Source: Eucommia ulmoides (taxonomy: Eukaryota; Streptophyta; Magnoliopsida; Garryales; Eucommiaceae). Taken from it: a DNA stretch of 64,000 bases. The translations under genes were made by a program, and so were the position numbers. Positions 46,311 to 58,578 of this stretch are shown here, one piece after another. Under the pieces are notes generated by a model. That model saw only the letters and a program-made list of their open reading frames with translations, had not been told where the DNA came from and did not search any database. The stretch spans positions 9,064,616-9,128,615 of the forward strand of contig CM028333.1 in the NCBI GenBank assembly GCA_016647705.1, in the 5' to 3' direction. Every line of letters starts with the position of its first letter. The first letter of the stretch is position 1.

Positions 46311-46754
46311 TGGTTTAGTGGAAGTTTATGTTTGTTGAATGTTCTTTTGTTAGATACATATATCTAATTTTTTGCAGAATAAAGAAGATGAATTAAAGTT
46401 TATTTACTCTAAATGTGTTATTTCTAATTGTGGTTTAACATAAGGATAGAAAGACTAACGATTGATCTCACTTCGAAATAAATAGGGAACAACTGGAAAT
46501 AGGTTTGTTTGAGATCACATTGCATGTAATTTTCTGCTGCTCATCCATACTTGATCTATGTCGTTGAGTACATTTTGTATGGTGACCATTGATGGATCCA
46601 CTTACAGATATAAATGTGACGAAGGTCGCTTTGATCTCATGCTGGTATAGGACATGGACCAGATTTTAACCAAGGAATGTTTCCAAGGAAGATAGCACTT
46701 TTGCGCGCACTCAAGACTATGGAATATAATTGTCTTCAAAATTTTATATGTAGC

Positions 46755-46767
46755 GCAAGTGGGAGAT
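46755..46767 (+). other. Polypurine tract of Copia element A
   Basis: CAAGTGGGAGATT immediately precedes the 3' LTR, as is typical of Copia elements, where it primes plus-strand DNA. Confidence 0.75.
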
Positions 46768-47216
46768 TGTTAGGAAATTAATTATTTCCTATGTGGGCTC
46801 ATATGATTTAATTAAACAATTATATTATGAACTATCAATTATAAAGGCCCAAATAAGTGATCTAATTAATTGGGCTCAGGAAACATTAAATGGGTATGGG
46901 CTTTGTAATGTGTAGTGACTCATTATGCAACTAGGGTTAGTGGGACCTCAGTTAACCAAATATATAAAGAACTTATATCAGGATTATGGTTCCCTGAGAC
47001 TAATCAGACGGTTACTCAACTTCTCCTTCCCATCTATGCGAGAGAATCCATTGAGGAACATCAGGTGATTAAATCTGCAGAAGAGCTCTACCCCTTATGA
47101 TTCATCGTCATGGAATCATGTACACATATTTGCGTGTTTATAGAATCTTTGGCGACTTGACATGTTGATATAGGTTTAAAGAATCTATTGAGATTTATAG
47201 GAATTAATTCCCAATA
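46768..47216 (+). repeat. 3' LTR of Copia element A
   Basis: 449 bp, starts TGTTAGGAAATTAATTATTT and ends ATTCCCAATA. The terminal CA has become TA. The frame at 46915-47100 lies entirely inside this LTR and is not a gene. Confidence 0.9.
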
Positions 47217-47255
47217 CGAATGTTATATTCAATACTCATGAGGGCACAGAGATTG

Positions 47256-48000
47256 TAGTGATGCTATATATAAAATTAACATCACAATTAATATTATATA
47301 TAACATTCACATGTATCTTAATCTAGAATTTCAAAAAACATATTAATATCTCATTTTGAAAATCATGATTTATAGATTATTGTGGTGTAAAAAAATCATT
47401 GAGCAACAATCATAATTAAGAGCAATTGTAGGTTTCGTTTTCAATTTCATTGATAATTTATTACTATGTTTTGTTCTGTATTTTTAAGAGTGACAACATA
47501 TATGAAGAATAACAATTTATTAATAGGAGTAAATTAGTACACAAAATATCAGTTGGAATAATCAGTGAAAAAAATCAATTGAATTTATTTAGGAAAAAAA
47601 TCATATACTATCGCTAGTTTGTCTGTCTAAATGACTCGGGGGGGGGGGGGTCAGATTTAACTTCTATGATGACCTTTGGTTTATTTCCCCATATTCACAT
47701 GCAATTCCAACACGTTGCACAAAAGTGAGGTGATGATAGGCTACCAAAATTTGAAAAAAAAAAAAAACAAAGGTGGTAGCTGGTAAAAACACACACACAC
47801 ACACATATATATCGAAAGCAAACTGTATACCTGACATTAGGAACACCGGGTTTGGTTTTTTTTTTTTTTTTTTACAAACTCCGGTGTTAGGAGCACTGGC
47901 TATAGTTACCCGGTGTTCCTAACACTGGTTAACTCTATTTTCATAAAAAGTAGGATCTACACCATTTTAAAATTAAAGTTTTTAATTTATATTTTTTTGG
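47256..48000 (-). repeat. Right arm of the long inverted repeat
   Basis: Complementary to 39066-39985. It starts inside at AGATTGTAGTGATGC and ends near AATTTATATTTTTTTGG. A G-run at 47639-47651 and the (AC)n tract at 47791-47806 are local differences from the left arm. Confidence 0.85.
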
Positions 48001-48352
48001 TAAACCACTCTATTACCACCCTCTCTAATTTAGAACAATATCTCTTTTTACTTCTAAAATAAACACTTAACTCAAACTCGTTCATAAAAATTCGTTAATT
48101 TTGACAAAATTTACTCCTACGCTTAAAATTAAAAGTTTGGTTGATTGCGTATAAAAAATATAAACTCTGTTTTTTATTTACAGACTGAGCAAAGATTTAA
48201 ATCACCTGATAAAAAAAAAAGTACAATTTTTAGAAATGGTTCAAGGCAAATGTACAATTGTTAGAAATAGCAAATCATATATAAACTTTGTCCTGATTTA
48301 TAAAAAAAAAATAAAACTTGTTACAAATGAAAAGAAATGTATATGAGATATC
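48001..48352. other. AT-rich spacer between the foldback and Copia element B
   Basis: No gene or recognised repeat. The word TACAATT(T/G)TTAGAAAT occurs twice (48222-48240, 48253-48270). Confidence 0.45.
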
Positions 48353-48462
48353 TGTTAGGATTAAAGCCCTCCAAACATATGATCTTATATTTATTGTTGA
48401 ATAATAATTAAATAAGTGAAGATACATTTTTCGTTTGCATATGTTATTAGTAATATTTTAAA

Positions 48463-49175
48463 GGAAAAAGTATAATTTAGACCCTCTAACTATTGACACA
48501 TTTTTAAGTGGTCTCTCTAAGTTTAAACGTTTCATTTCAAACCCTCTATGTGTCATAACGTTTCAAATTCGTCCTTCCGTTAGAAAATCAGTTAAAACTG
48601 ACGGAATTTAGGGGCAAAATGATCTTTTCACCTTTTTTTAATTTTTTAATCATTTTTAATTTTTTTTTTTAATTTTTTTTTTCTCTCTCTTCCTCCCCTT
48701 CCCCTCCCTCCCTCCCACCCCACCCCACCCCACCCCCTGCAATAGGGGTGATTGTACCCCCTGCAACAGGGGGTGAAAAATCATCCCTTGTTGCAGGGGG
48801 TGGGGTGGGAGGGAGAGAGAGGAAGGAGAGGAAGAGGGAGAGGGAGAGGGAGAGGGAGGTGGCGGGGAGAGAGAATGAGGGAGAGGGAGGTGGCGGGAGA
48901 AAGAGAGAGAGGAAGGGGAGGAAGAGAGAGAGAAAAAAAAAATTAAAAAAAAGAAAAAAAATTAAAAAAAATTTAATTAAAAATGATTAAAAAATTAAAA
49001 ATAAAAATAAAAAATCATTTTGTCCCTAAGATTCTGTTAGTTTTAACGGAATCTCTAAAGGATGGACGAATTTAAAACGTTATGATACGTAGAGGGTTTG
49101 AAATAAAACGTTGAAACTTAGAGAGATCACTTAGAAATGTGTCAATAGTTAGAGGGTCTAAATTGTACTTTTTCC
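48463..49175. mobile_element. Mutator-like MITE, 713 bp, perfect 9-bp TSD, inside an LTR
   Basis: The long inverted ends start GGAAAAAGTA(C/T)AATTTAGACC and continue, imperfectly paired, for well over 100 bp. The target duplication TATTTTAAA is perfect at 48454-48462 and 49176-49184. The 3' LTR of the host element has an uninterrupted version of the site, confirming the insertion. The core (48690-48935) is a C-rich strand folding onto a G-rich strand around CCCCCTGCAACAGGGGG. The overlapping Arg/Glu-rich frames at 48748-48990 come from this purine tract and are not genes. Confidence 0.9.
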
Positions 49176-50170
49176 TATTTTAAATATCATTGAAAATTCC
49201 TTAATTATTTCATCACTTTAAACTTAGTATGAAATTGTTACATATGTGAGGATTAAGTTTAAGAGTAATAATTTAAATTGTCTGTAATTGATAATTAAAG
49301 TTTGAAATCTTTGATTAATTGAAATTACTAGTGTGGTTCATGACCATTGAGAATGAAACAGTCTTATCCGAACTGTTAATGTAGAGACATTAGAAATGGA
49401 GGCACTTTATATAATCTGATTATATAGGACTAGGACGGATAAATTTGAAATTTGTAATAATCTCCGTTAACAAAAGAGAATTCAAATTTATCATTCTGAT
49501 GATCATGTATTGAACTATCTTAATCCTCAGTGATTAATAAACTCTTATTTGTGACATTATGTCTTTTGACTAATTCGGTAAAGATTCGTTGTTTGAATTG
49601 AATTCCTATTATGTTGGAGACACATTGAAATAAATAGTTGAGAATATTAATCATGGATACAGAATCCATTCCTTCCAATCGGAAGTTATAAAATAGTTTT
49701 CTTACGTAATGATTCGGGTCTTGAACAAAGAGTGCTCGATTTATGATTAGATCAAAAATAAATTATTCATTAGAGGATCATGGGTACACAAGGTTAAAGA
49801 TGTAATTGGAGAAGACAACAGATTTTGAACCTAACTCTAATTATGAACTATTTTTTGAAAGATTGATCAATATGTAATGATTATATCCAATGGGTTGAGT
49901 AATTAATTCTATAATTTCAAGAGTGTAATTTCAAAGTTATAGTGGAGTAATCTTGAAATTAATAAATTAGATTTATAAATTAAAGAGTTTCATTTATGGT
50001 AAAATTTATTGGAGCTTGAATTATGGATCCATGGGTCCCTGAGTCTACTCAATAAACACTGAATTGAACAAATGGTATTTTGGGTTTTATAATTAATTTA
50101 GAATTAATTATAATACATGGGAAAATGTTTCCTACTTGACACATAATATTATGACAAGTGTTGTCTAGAT

Positions 50171-50378
50171 AAATCCATTAATTAATTTGGAATTAATTAA
50201 ACATTAAATAATTAGATTATTTAATTTAAAGAAATGGATTTGATTTGGTTTTGTTTACAAAATTCAAAGATATCAAATCCATTAATTAATTTGGAATTAA
50301 TTAAACATTAAATAATTAGATTATTTAATTTAAAGAAATGGATTTGATTTGCTTTTGTTTACAAAATTCAAACATATC
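50171..50378 (+). repeat. 104-bp tandem repeat, two units, in the 5' LTR of element B
   Basis: The units start at 50171 and 50275 with AAATCCATTAATTAATTTGG and end with ATTCAAAGATATC or ATTCAAACATATC. Confidence 0.9.
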
Positions 50379-52271
50379 ACGTGGATTGGTTTTCTACTAT
50401 CAATTGAAAGAAATAAAAAACAAATAGTAAACAAACAAATGAAACATGGTGTGAATTTTTATTTTTATTTTGGTTTTTGTCAAAAGACAAATAGTTATTA
50501 TTTTGTTTTATTTTGTTATTTGTCAAAAAGCAAATAATAGTTATTTTGTTTTGTTTTTGTCAAAAGACAAATAGTAATTGTTTTGTTACCCATGTAACTT
50601 GCCTTAACTAGAGGAAAAAAGAAAGAAAGTATTTTCATAAATATACACAGAGGCTTAAGAAAGAGTTTTCTTAAAGGAATTTTTTTTAAGAGCTTCATTT
50701 TCCCAATGATGAAAAAGTTTTTTTTTTTTTTCGTTGAGTTCTTAATTCTTGAACTCTTCACAAAACTAAAACACTTCTAGTGTGTGATTCCTTTCTTGTG
50801 TTGAGAAAAAATCAAAGAAAATTTTGTCTCTAGTTCTTGAGTAGACGTCCACTCGTCTTGTTTCAATCGGTGTAGAGTCAAGGTTTAGAAGGTCCACAGT
50901 CTTAAGGCATTTTCTTCGGGTTTGCACTATAAGAGGTATTATACGATACTTCTAATTTTGTTGTATTATTTAAATAATATTTCTATAAAGATTTTGGCAT
51001 TGATCTCGGTAAAAAAATAAATTGAAATCCACCGAGATAAACTTCTGCTGCATACCGATCGATTACCGACCAATTAGTATCATAGCCACATTATAGGCAA
51101 TATTATTTTGATAATATTTATATATGAATGTTTGAATACGGCACAAATGCATATGATGAAATTTTATGGATGTTTTAATGTTCATGTGATAAATGTATGA
51201 TTTGGGGGCTTTGGTCGTTATTCATATGGTTCCTTTGGATTATGATTAATTTTTGTAATCCCATAAGGGAATATATTTTAGTTTTGTAATTTATTGTAAA
51301 TTTTAATTTTACAAAATTGCAAATCTTCAACCGGACCACCTAAGATGAACAAACCGAGCATATCTATTTAGATGCCAGCGATCGAGTTTTTCAAGGCGCG
51401 CGGTCAGACGGTAAAAATTATGAGGATTGAAGAATTGGATATGTCCAATTAAAATCTTGTAATTTTATTCTAAAGGAACCCGGCCAAATACCTTATTTTT
51501 AATTTTGTGTTATTTTATATATTTTGTGATAATTATGTAAAATGCTCATGCAAATAACATGCCATATAAGTTAGAAAGTGTCTACTCAAAATGTTTTTAG
51601 CAACATGACATACATATATGTGCGTTTGTAATTTTTCATAAAATCGTTTTAGAAAGATTTATTAAATGCATTTTTAATTTAATTGGATTAAATTAATGGA
51701 AGGTAAAATACATTAATTAAAATATTGAGTGGGAGCTGGTAATTATGACAAAATAACCCACAGTTTCCACCATTAGTCCAAAGAGAGAGTTTTAAATGGT
51801 GCATCGTGATAAATTTAAGTTATCCTCCCTACGAAGGGTGTCCATTTTAAATTAGTAATAAGGTTGACTTCTTTAGAAGATATGGTATTCAAAATTTTGT
51901 TTAAAATTGGCATCTCCTACGAATGCAAATTTAAATTAAGTTTTGAGTTCCGAAATGGTGGGTTACACTCATAAAAATATAATTAAATAGTTAATTATAT
52001 CTTGACCAAAATAAAACGGTTATAAATAAATGTTTAGAAATATGAGATATTTAAGGGAAACATTTATTAATTTGAGAAAGTCTTGGTTCAATTAGAAATG
52101 AATTGACCTACCCTACAACGGCATTTTATTTCAGGAAAATGAATAATTGTGGTATACGTAAATAGTTTATTTTTGTATTTTAATAAATTATTGATCATGC
52201 ATCATATTTAAAATGCCTAATATTTTATGATATTTATTGCAAAAATTAAATGTTATTTATTTTTATGCAAT

Positions 52272-53160
52272 ATGTCTAATCCAATCATTGCCATACTTGC
52301 TAATGAACAATTAACTAGAGAAAATTTTGTCAAGTGTAACAATAACATGAACATCGTACTCCTTTGTGAAAATTATAAGTTTGTCCTCATGGAGGAATGT
52401 CCTCCAGAACTTGCCACCAATGTAGCTCGAAATGTTCGGGATGCGTATGATCGTTGGATTCAAGGTAACAACAAAGCTCGTTGCTACATGTCAGCAGGCA
52501 TGCCTGATGTGCTGAGAACCAAACTTGAAAAATTGGAGACTGCATATGAGATAAGGGAGTCTTTACAGAAAATATTTGGGCAACCCTCTAATCAATAGCG
52601 CCATAAGGCCATTAAGGCTGTAATGAATGCAAAGATGAAGAGTGGTACTTCGGTCCGAGAGCATGTGATTAAGATAGTTAATTAAATCAACGAGGCTGAA
52701 GTGAATGAGGCGGTGTTGATGAGGCCACACAAGTGGGGATGATTTTACAAACTCTATCCCCAAGTTTTCTCTAGTTCAAGAGCAACTATTTTATGAATAA
52801 GTTGAAGTATAATATGACTGAGCTGCTAAATGAGCTTCAAAATTTCGAATCGATTTCAAAAGAAAAGCATTCTGAAGCAAAAGTTGTTGATGAGAATGTT
52901 GTTGAAGCTCAACCTTCCTCTAGCAAGAATAAAACTAAGAGGAAAAAGCAAACTGGAGGAAAGGGCAAGTTAATTGGTGGAGGCAAGTCCAAAAAGAACA
53001 AGAGCAACAACAACTCAAAAGATAAGAAGTCGAAAGGGAAACGTTTCTATTGCGGAATAGATGGGCACTGGAAGAGAAATTGTAAAAAGTATCTTGAAGA
53101 GATCAAACAAAAGAAGAAAGGTAAATTTGATTTACTTATCTTAGAAGATTGTCTAGTTGA
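52272..53160 (+). pseudogene. gag of Copia element B, broken
   Basis: The start codon context ATGTCTAATCC opens a 109-codon segment with a typical Copia gag N-terminus, stopped at 52598. Further gag sequence continues with stops at ~52684 and ~52740. The C-terminal part is open from 52793 and is very Lys/Asn-rich. It contains a zinc knuckle (FYCGIDGHWKRNC, ~53046-53084) whose first Cys is replaced by Arg. This would have been the capsid/nucleocapsid protein. Confidence 0.85.
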
Positions 53161-53169
53161 AAATGATTT

Positions 53170-56123
53170 GTCACCCTGGATAGTTGATTGAGGAGCGACT
53201 AACCATGTTTGTTCTTCTTTACATATAATTAGTTCACCAGTAGAACTAGTTGATGGAGACTTCACAATGAGAGTTGGAACAGGGGCTCTAGTTTCAGCTA
53301 GAGTTAATGAACAATGTTTTAATGTTTCTTTTAATAATAAATTAGTTATTATTTCTAGAAATGGCTTGAATATTTGTTCTGGATACCTAGATAATGGTCT
53401 TTATATGATAAAGCTAAAATTAAACTGACTACTTAATACTGAAATGTTTAAAATTGAACAACCTAAGCCTAAAAAGCAAAAGATTTCTCATGACAATGAA
53501 ACCTATCTTAGGCATCTTAGATTAGGTCATATTAACCTAAACATTATTGAAAGACTGGTAAATGATGGTCCTTTAAAAGAGCTAAAAGTTGGCACATTAC
53601 CAGTTTGTGAATCTTGTAAGGAAGGTAAAATAACTAAGAGACATTTCTCTACAAAAGGTTCTAGAGCCAAAGAACCTCTCGAGTTAGTACATTCAGGTGT
53701 TTGTGGACCAATGAATATGCAAGCTAGAGGAGGTTATGAATATTCCGTCACTTTCATTGATGATTATTCAAGGTATGGTTATGTTTACCTAATGCAAAGG
53801 AAATCTGAAACTTTTGGAAAGTTTAAAGACTTCCAAGTTGAAGCTGAAAAGCAAATAGGTAAATCATTGAAAATCCTACGATCAGATCGAGGAGGTGAAT
53901 ACCTTGATATTGAGTTCAAGGATTACCTGCAAGAGTATGGTATTATTTCCCAGCTCACAACACCTAGAACACCACAACAGAATGGTGTTGCAGAACAGAG
54001 AAATAGAATTTTGCTGAAAATGGTGACATCTATGCTAAGCTACTCATCATTACCGATCTCGTTCTGGGGATATGCGTTACAAACTACAACAGACATTTTG
54101 AATATAGTTCCTTCTAAGTCTATACCCAAGACACCCTTAGAGTTATAGATAGGTCGTAAACCTAGTTTGCGCCATATTCATATATGGGGGTGTCCGACCC
54201 ATGTGCTGAAAGAAAAAACTGGGAAGATAGAACCACGTTCTGAAGTGTATATTTTTGTAGGATATCCAAGAGAAACTAGAGGATGTTTCTTTTATAATCC
54301 TCAAGAAGAAAAAAATATTTGTATCAACAAATGCCACCTTTCTTGAACACAATTATATGACAGATTTCAAACCTCGTAGTAAGGTAGTACTAGAGGAGTT
54401 ACTTTCCGATCAGATCAGACTACAATCCACAACAGTTGTTGAACAACAAAATAAAGAGACCACATCTCAAAATCAAAATCCTTTACCAACTCATCGGAGT
54501 GAAAGAGTAGTAAAACTACCTATACGCTACAGAAGTATCGGAGAAGCACAAGTTGCAGTTTCTGATGATGGTCAAGGGGATCCATTGACATATCAAGATG
54601 CAATGGATGATTCTGATAAAAAAAAATAAAAATGGAAAGAGGTTATGAAACTTGAAATGGAGCCTATGTACTCGAATTCAGTCTGAGAACTTGTAGATAA
54701 ACCCGAAGAGGTTAGACCTATAGGGTGAAAATGGAACTACAAGAGAAAAATAGGAGTGGATGGGAAAATAGAGACTTGTAAAGCTAGGCTAGTGGCAAAG
54801 GGTTATACCCAAAATGAGGGAATTGATTATGAAGAGACTTTCTCGCCTATAGCCATGCTTAAGTCTATTCGTATTATTTTGTCCATTGCTATATGTCGTG
54901 ATTACGAGATATGACAAATAGATGTCAAGTCAGCTTTTCTGAAAGGCTATCTTGAAGAAAGTATTTATATGGTGCAACCAGAAGGTTTTGTTATTGAACG
55001 AAATGAGCAAAAAGTTTGTAAGTTGCAAAAGTCTATTTATCGACTTAAGCAAGCCTTGAGGTCATGGAATTTAAGATTTGATGAAGTTATCAAATCTTAT
55101 GGCTTTGATCAAAATGTTGATGAACCTTATGTCTAAAAGTACATCAAAGAAAATAAAGTAGTCTTGTTAGTTCTTTATGTTGATGATATATTACTCATTG
55201 AGAATGATGTACGAATATTATCAGATGTAAAGAAATGGCCAGCTAACCAATTTCAAATGAAAGATTTGGGAGAGGCAAGTTATGTTCTTGGAATTCAAAT
55301 TATTAGAGATCGTAAGAACAAGTTGTTAGCTCTGTCTCAAGCATCGTACATTGACAAAGTGTTCATCAAATTTGTGATGCAGAACTCCAAGAAATGTAAT
55401 TTACCTTCACGCCATGAAGTTAGTCTTTCTAAGGAGCAATGTCCTATGACACCTCAAGAGGAACAAGATATGAGACGAGTAGCTTATGCATATGCAGTAG
55501 GAAGTTTAATGTATGTCATGTTGTGTACTAGACCTGACATCTGCTATGCAGTGGGTATAGTCAGTCGGTATCAGTCAAATCCAAGTTTTGAACACTGGGT
55601 GGCTGTGAAGCACATTCTCAAGTATCTTAGGAAAACGAGAAATTATATGCTTGTATATTCCAGTGGAGATTTAATCCTTGTTGGATATACTGATTCTGAT
55701 TTTCAATCAGACAAGGATACACGTAAATCCACTTCAAGATTCGTGTTTACTGTTGGTGGCGGAGCCATAGTGTAGAGAAGTATAAAACTAGGTTGTATAG
55801 CTGACTCCACTGTGAAAGCTGAATATGTAGCAACTTGTGAAGCTGCAAAAGAGGGCGTTTGGCTTCGAAAGTTCTTGATGGATTTGGAAGTTGTTCCAAA
55901 TATGGATAAATCGCTCACACTTTATTGCGATAATAGTAGTGTAGTGGCAAATTCAAATGATAGAAGAAGTCACAAGAGAGGAAAGTGTATAGAGCGCAAA
56001 TATCATTTAATTAGAGAGATAGTGCATCGAGGAGATGTAGCTGTTTTGAAGATTGCATCGGAAAACAAACTTGTTGACCCATTTACCAGACTTTGCCATC
56101 CAAGAGTTTTGAGGGTCACTTAG
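53170..56123 (+). pseudogene. pol of Copia element B, broken
   Basis: Protease: the D-S-G triad has a stop at the Ser (TGA at ~53188). Pre-integrase and integrase core are open at 53444-54148 (HLRLGH, then FIDDYSRYGYVYL, SDRGGEY, NGVAEQ), so the catalytic D, D and E positions are all visible before a TAG stop. A hinge segment is open at 54357-54629. Reverse transcriptase runs ~54650-55400 with several stops. The YVDD box is intact (55176-55187). RNase H is visible at 55650-56110 (TDSDFQSD, then SSVVANS). The former role was protease, integrase, reverse transcriptase and RNase H of the element. Confidence 0.88.
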
Positions 56124-56175
56124 AAGGTCTTTGATTGCGAGATATGTCTCATTCGCTTTCGGGCTAGTGGGAGAT

Positions 56176-58311
56176 TGTTAGGAATAGAGCTCTAAAAGCA
56201 TATGATCTTGTATTTATTGTTGAATAATAATTAAATAAGTAAAGATACATTTTTTGTTTGCATATGTTATTAGTAATATTTTATATATCATTGAATATTC
56301 CTTGATTATTTTGTCATCTTAAACTTAGTATGTAATTGTTGTATATGTGAGGATTAAGTTTAAGAGTAATAATCTAAATTGTCCGTAATTGATAATTAAA
56401 GTTTGAAATCTTTGATTAGTTGAAATTACTAGTGTAGTCCATGACCATTGAGAATGGAATGGTCTTATCCGGACTGTTAATGTAGAGACATTAGAAATGG
56501 AGACACTTTATATAATGTGATTATATAGGACTAGGACGGATGAATTTGAAATCTCTAATAATCTTTGTTAACAAAAGAGAATTCTAGTTTATCATTCTGA
56601 TGGTCATATATTGAACTATCTTAATTCTGAGTAATTAATAGACTCTTATTTGTGACATTGTGTTTTTTGACTAATTCGGTAAAAATTTACTATTTGAATT
56701 GAATTCATATTATATTGGAGACACAGTGAAATAAATGGTTCGGAATATTAATCATAGATATGAAATTCATTCCTTCCAATTGGAAATTATAAAATAGTTC
56801 TCTTGCGTAATGATTCGGGTCTTGAACAAAGAGCGCTCGATTTATGATTAGATAAAAAATAAATTGTTCATTCGAGGATCATGAGTACACAAGGTTAAAG
56901 ATGTAATTGGAGAGGACAACAGATTTTGAACCTAGCTCTAATTATGAACTATTTTTTGGAAGATTGATCTATATGTAATGATTATATCAAATGGGTTATT
57001 CTTTGAGTAATCAATTCTATAATATCAAGAGTGCAATTTCATATTTATAGTAGAGTAATCTTGAAATTAATAAATTAGATTTATAAATTAAAGAGTTTGA
57101 TTTATGGTCAAATTTATTGGAGCTTGAATTATGGATTTATGGGTCCCCGAGTCTACTCTATAAACACTAAATTGAACAAAGAGTATTTTGAGTTTTACAA
57201 TTAACTTGGAATTAATTATAATACATGGAAAAATGTTTCCTACTTGACACATAATATTATAACAAGTGTTGTCTAGATAAATTCATTAATTAATTTAGAA
57301 TTAATTAAACATTAAATAATTAGATTTTTTAATTTAAAAAAATGGATTTGATTTGGTTTCGTTTACAAAATTCAAAGATATCAAATCCATTAATTAATTT
57401 GGAATTAATTAAACATTAAATAATTAGATTATTTAATTTCAAGAAATGGATTTGATTTGGTTTTGTTTACAAAATTCAAAGATATCAAATCCATTAATTA
57501 ATTTGGAATTAATTAAACATTAAATAATTAGATTATTTGATTTAAAGAAATGGATTGATTTGGTTTTGTTTACAAAATTCAAACATATCACATGGGTTGG
57601 TTTTCTACTATCAATTGAAAGAAATCAAAACAAGTAGTAAACAAACAAAGGAAACATGGTGTGATGTATTTTTTTCGGTTTTGTTTCTTTTCTTTTCTTT
57701 TTTTTTGTCAAAAGGCAAATAGTTATTATTTTATTTTGTTTTGTTATTTGTCAAAAAACAAATAATAGTTATTTTGTTTTGTTTTGTTTTTGTCAAAAGA
57801 CAAATAATAGTTATTTTATTACCCATGTAACTTGCCTTGACTAGAGGAAGAAAGAAATAAAGTTTTTTCTTTATAAATATACACGAAGGCTTAAGAAATA
57901 GTCTTTTTTGGGGAGTTTTTTTTTTTTTTAAGAGCTTCATTTTTCCTATGCCGATAAAAAAAAAAAAAAAAATTAGTTGAGTTCTTAATTCTTAAACTCT
58001 TCACAAAACTAAAACACTTCTAATGTGTGATTCCTTTCATGTGTTGAGAAAATCTAAAGAACATATTATCTCTAGTTCTTCAGTAGATGCACACTCGTCT
58101 AGCTTCAATCGGTGTGAAGTCAAGGTTTGGAAGGTCCACGGTCTCAAGGCATTTTCTTTGGGTCTGCACAACAAGAAGTATTCTACGACACTTCTAATTT
58201 ATTTGTTTTATTTAAATAATATTCCTATAAAATTTTTGGCTTTGATCTTGGTAAAAAAAAATGAAATGCACCGAGATAAACTTTTGTTGCGTACCGATCG
58301 ATTACCCAACA
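56176..58311 (+). repeat. 3' LTR of Copia element B
   Basis: 2136 bp, starts TGTTAGGAATAGAGCTC and ends GATTACCCAACA, uninterrupted by the MITE. It carries three 104-bp units at 57279-57589. Frames at 57731-57940 and 58023-58388 are LTR by-products. Confidence 0.9.
57279..57589 (+). repeat. 104-bp tandem repeat, three units, in the 3' LTR of element B
   Basis: The units start at 57279, 57383 and 57487, each near AAATCCATTAATTAATTTGG (first unit AAATTCATT). One unit more than in the 5' LTR. Confidence 0.9.
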
Positions 58312-58534
58312 ATCTCCCCATTTATTCCATTACATTTGTCTTTCTAAAAGAACACAAACTCAGCACCCCGTTTAACAATATAATCTAAAGTCCTCAAATA
58401 GTGAGTTTGATAGATAATCGGGCATAACAAGTCCTATAATAAGCCAAAACTGAGAGTATGTTCTTCATATATCATATATTAAGAGAGAGCACCTTTAGTG
58501 CCAGAGATTCGCGTTTCCCTAAAAACTATTTTGC

Positions 58535-58567
58535 GCGTGCATCGCACGCATGTGTCTCGATTACTAG
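58535..58567 (+). mobile_element. Helitron-like 3' terminus beside the MATE stop codon
   Basis: A perfect 6-bp stem (GCGTGC 58535-58540, GCACGC 58544-58549, loop ATC) is followed after 14 bases by CTAG (58564-58567) and then T. It lies 11 bp beyond the stop codon of the MATE gene, so the element would form the gene's 3' flank. A 5' end between 58312 and this point was not identified. Confidence 0.5.
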
Positions 58568-58578
58568 TGTACATTAAT

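Larger units (their letters stand above)
40786..47216 (+). mobile_element. Decayed Ty1/Copia LTR retrotransposon (element A)
   Basis: Complete in structure: 5' LTR, tRNA-Met primer site, leader with tandem repeats, gag, protease, integrase, reverse transcriptase, fragments of RNase H, polypurine tract and 3' LTR. Integrase precedes reverse transcriptase, which defines Ty1/Copia. Flanking pentamers TGAAT (40781-40785) and CGAAT (47217-47221) agree at four of five bases. The two LTRs differ at many sites and the coding region has several stops and shifts, so it is old and dead. It lies inside a larger inverted-repeat element. Confidence 0.9.
48353..51072 (+). repeat. 5' LTR of Copia element B (with nested MITE)
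   Basis: 2720 bp, of which 722 bp are the nested MITE and its duplicated target. The end reads GATCGATTACCGACCA. It contains two 104-bp tandem units at 50171-50378 (three in the 3' LTR). Repeated GTCAAAAGACAAATAGT words occur at ~50480-50580. Confidence 0.85.
48353..58311 (+). mobile_element. Decayed Ty1/Copia LTR retrotransposon (element B), long LTRs
   Basis: Nearly 10 kb from TGTTAGGATT to ACCCAACA. The LTRs are about 2.0-2.1 kb once a nested MITE is discounted, which is long for Copia. The interior has a worn primer site (TAGTATCATAGCC at ~51075), gag, protease, integrase, reverse transcriptase and RNase H in Copia order, and a GTGGGAGAT polypurine tract before the 3' LTR. Flanking pentamers are ATATC (48348-48352) and ATCTC (58312-58316), four of five identical. 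In-frame stops occur throughout. The LTRs look more alike than those of element A, so B is probably younger. Confidence 0.9.

Noticed and set aside
48748..48990. Arg/Glu-rich frames near 48.8 kb
   Set aside because: Purine tract in the core of the MITE at 48463-49175.
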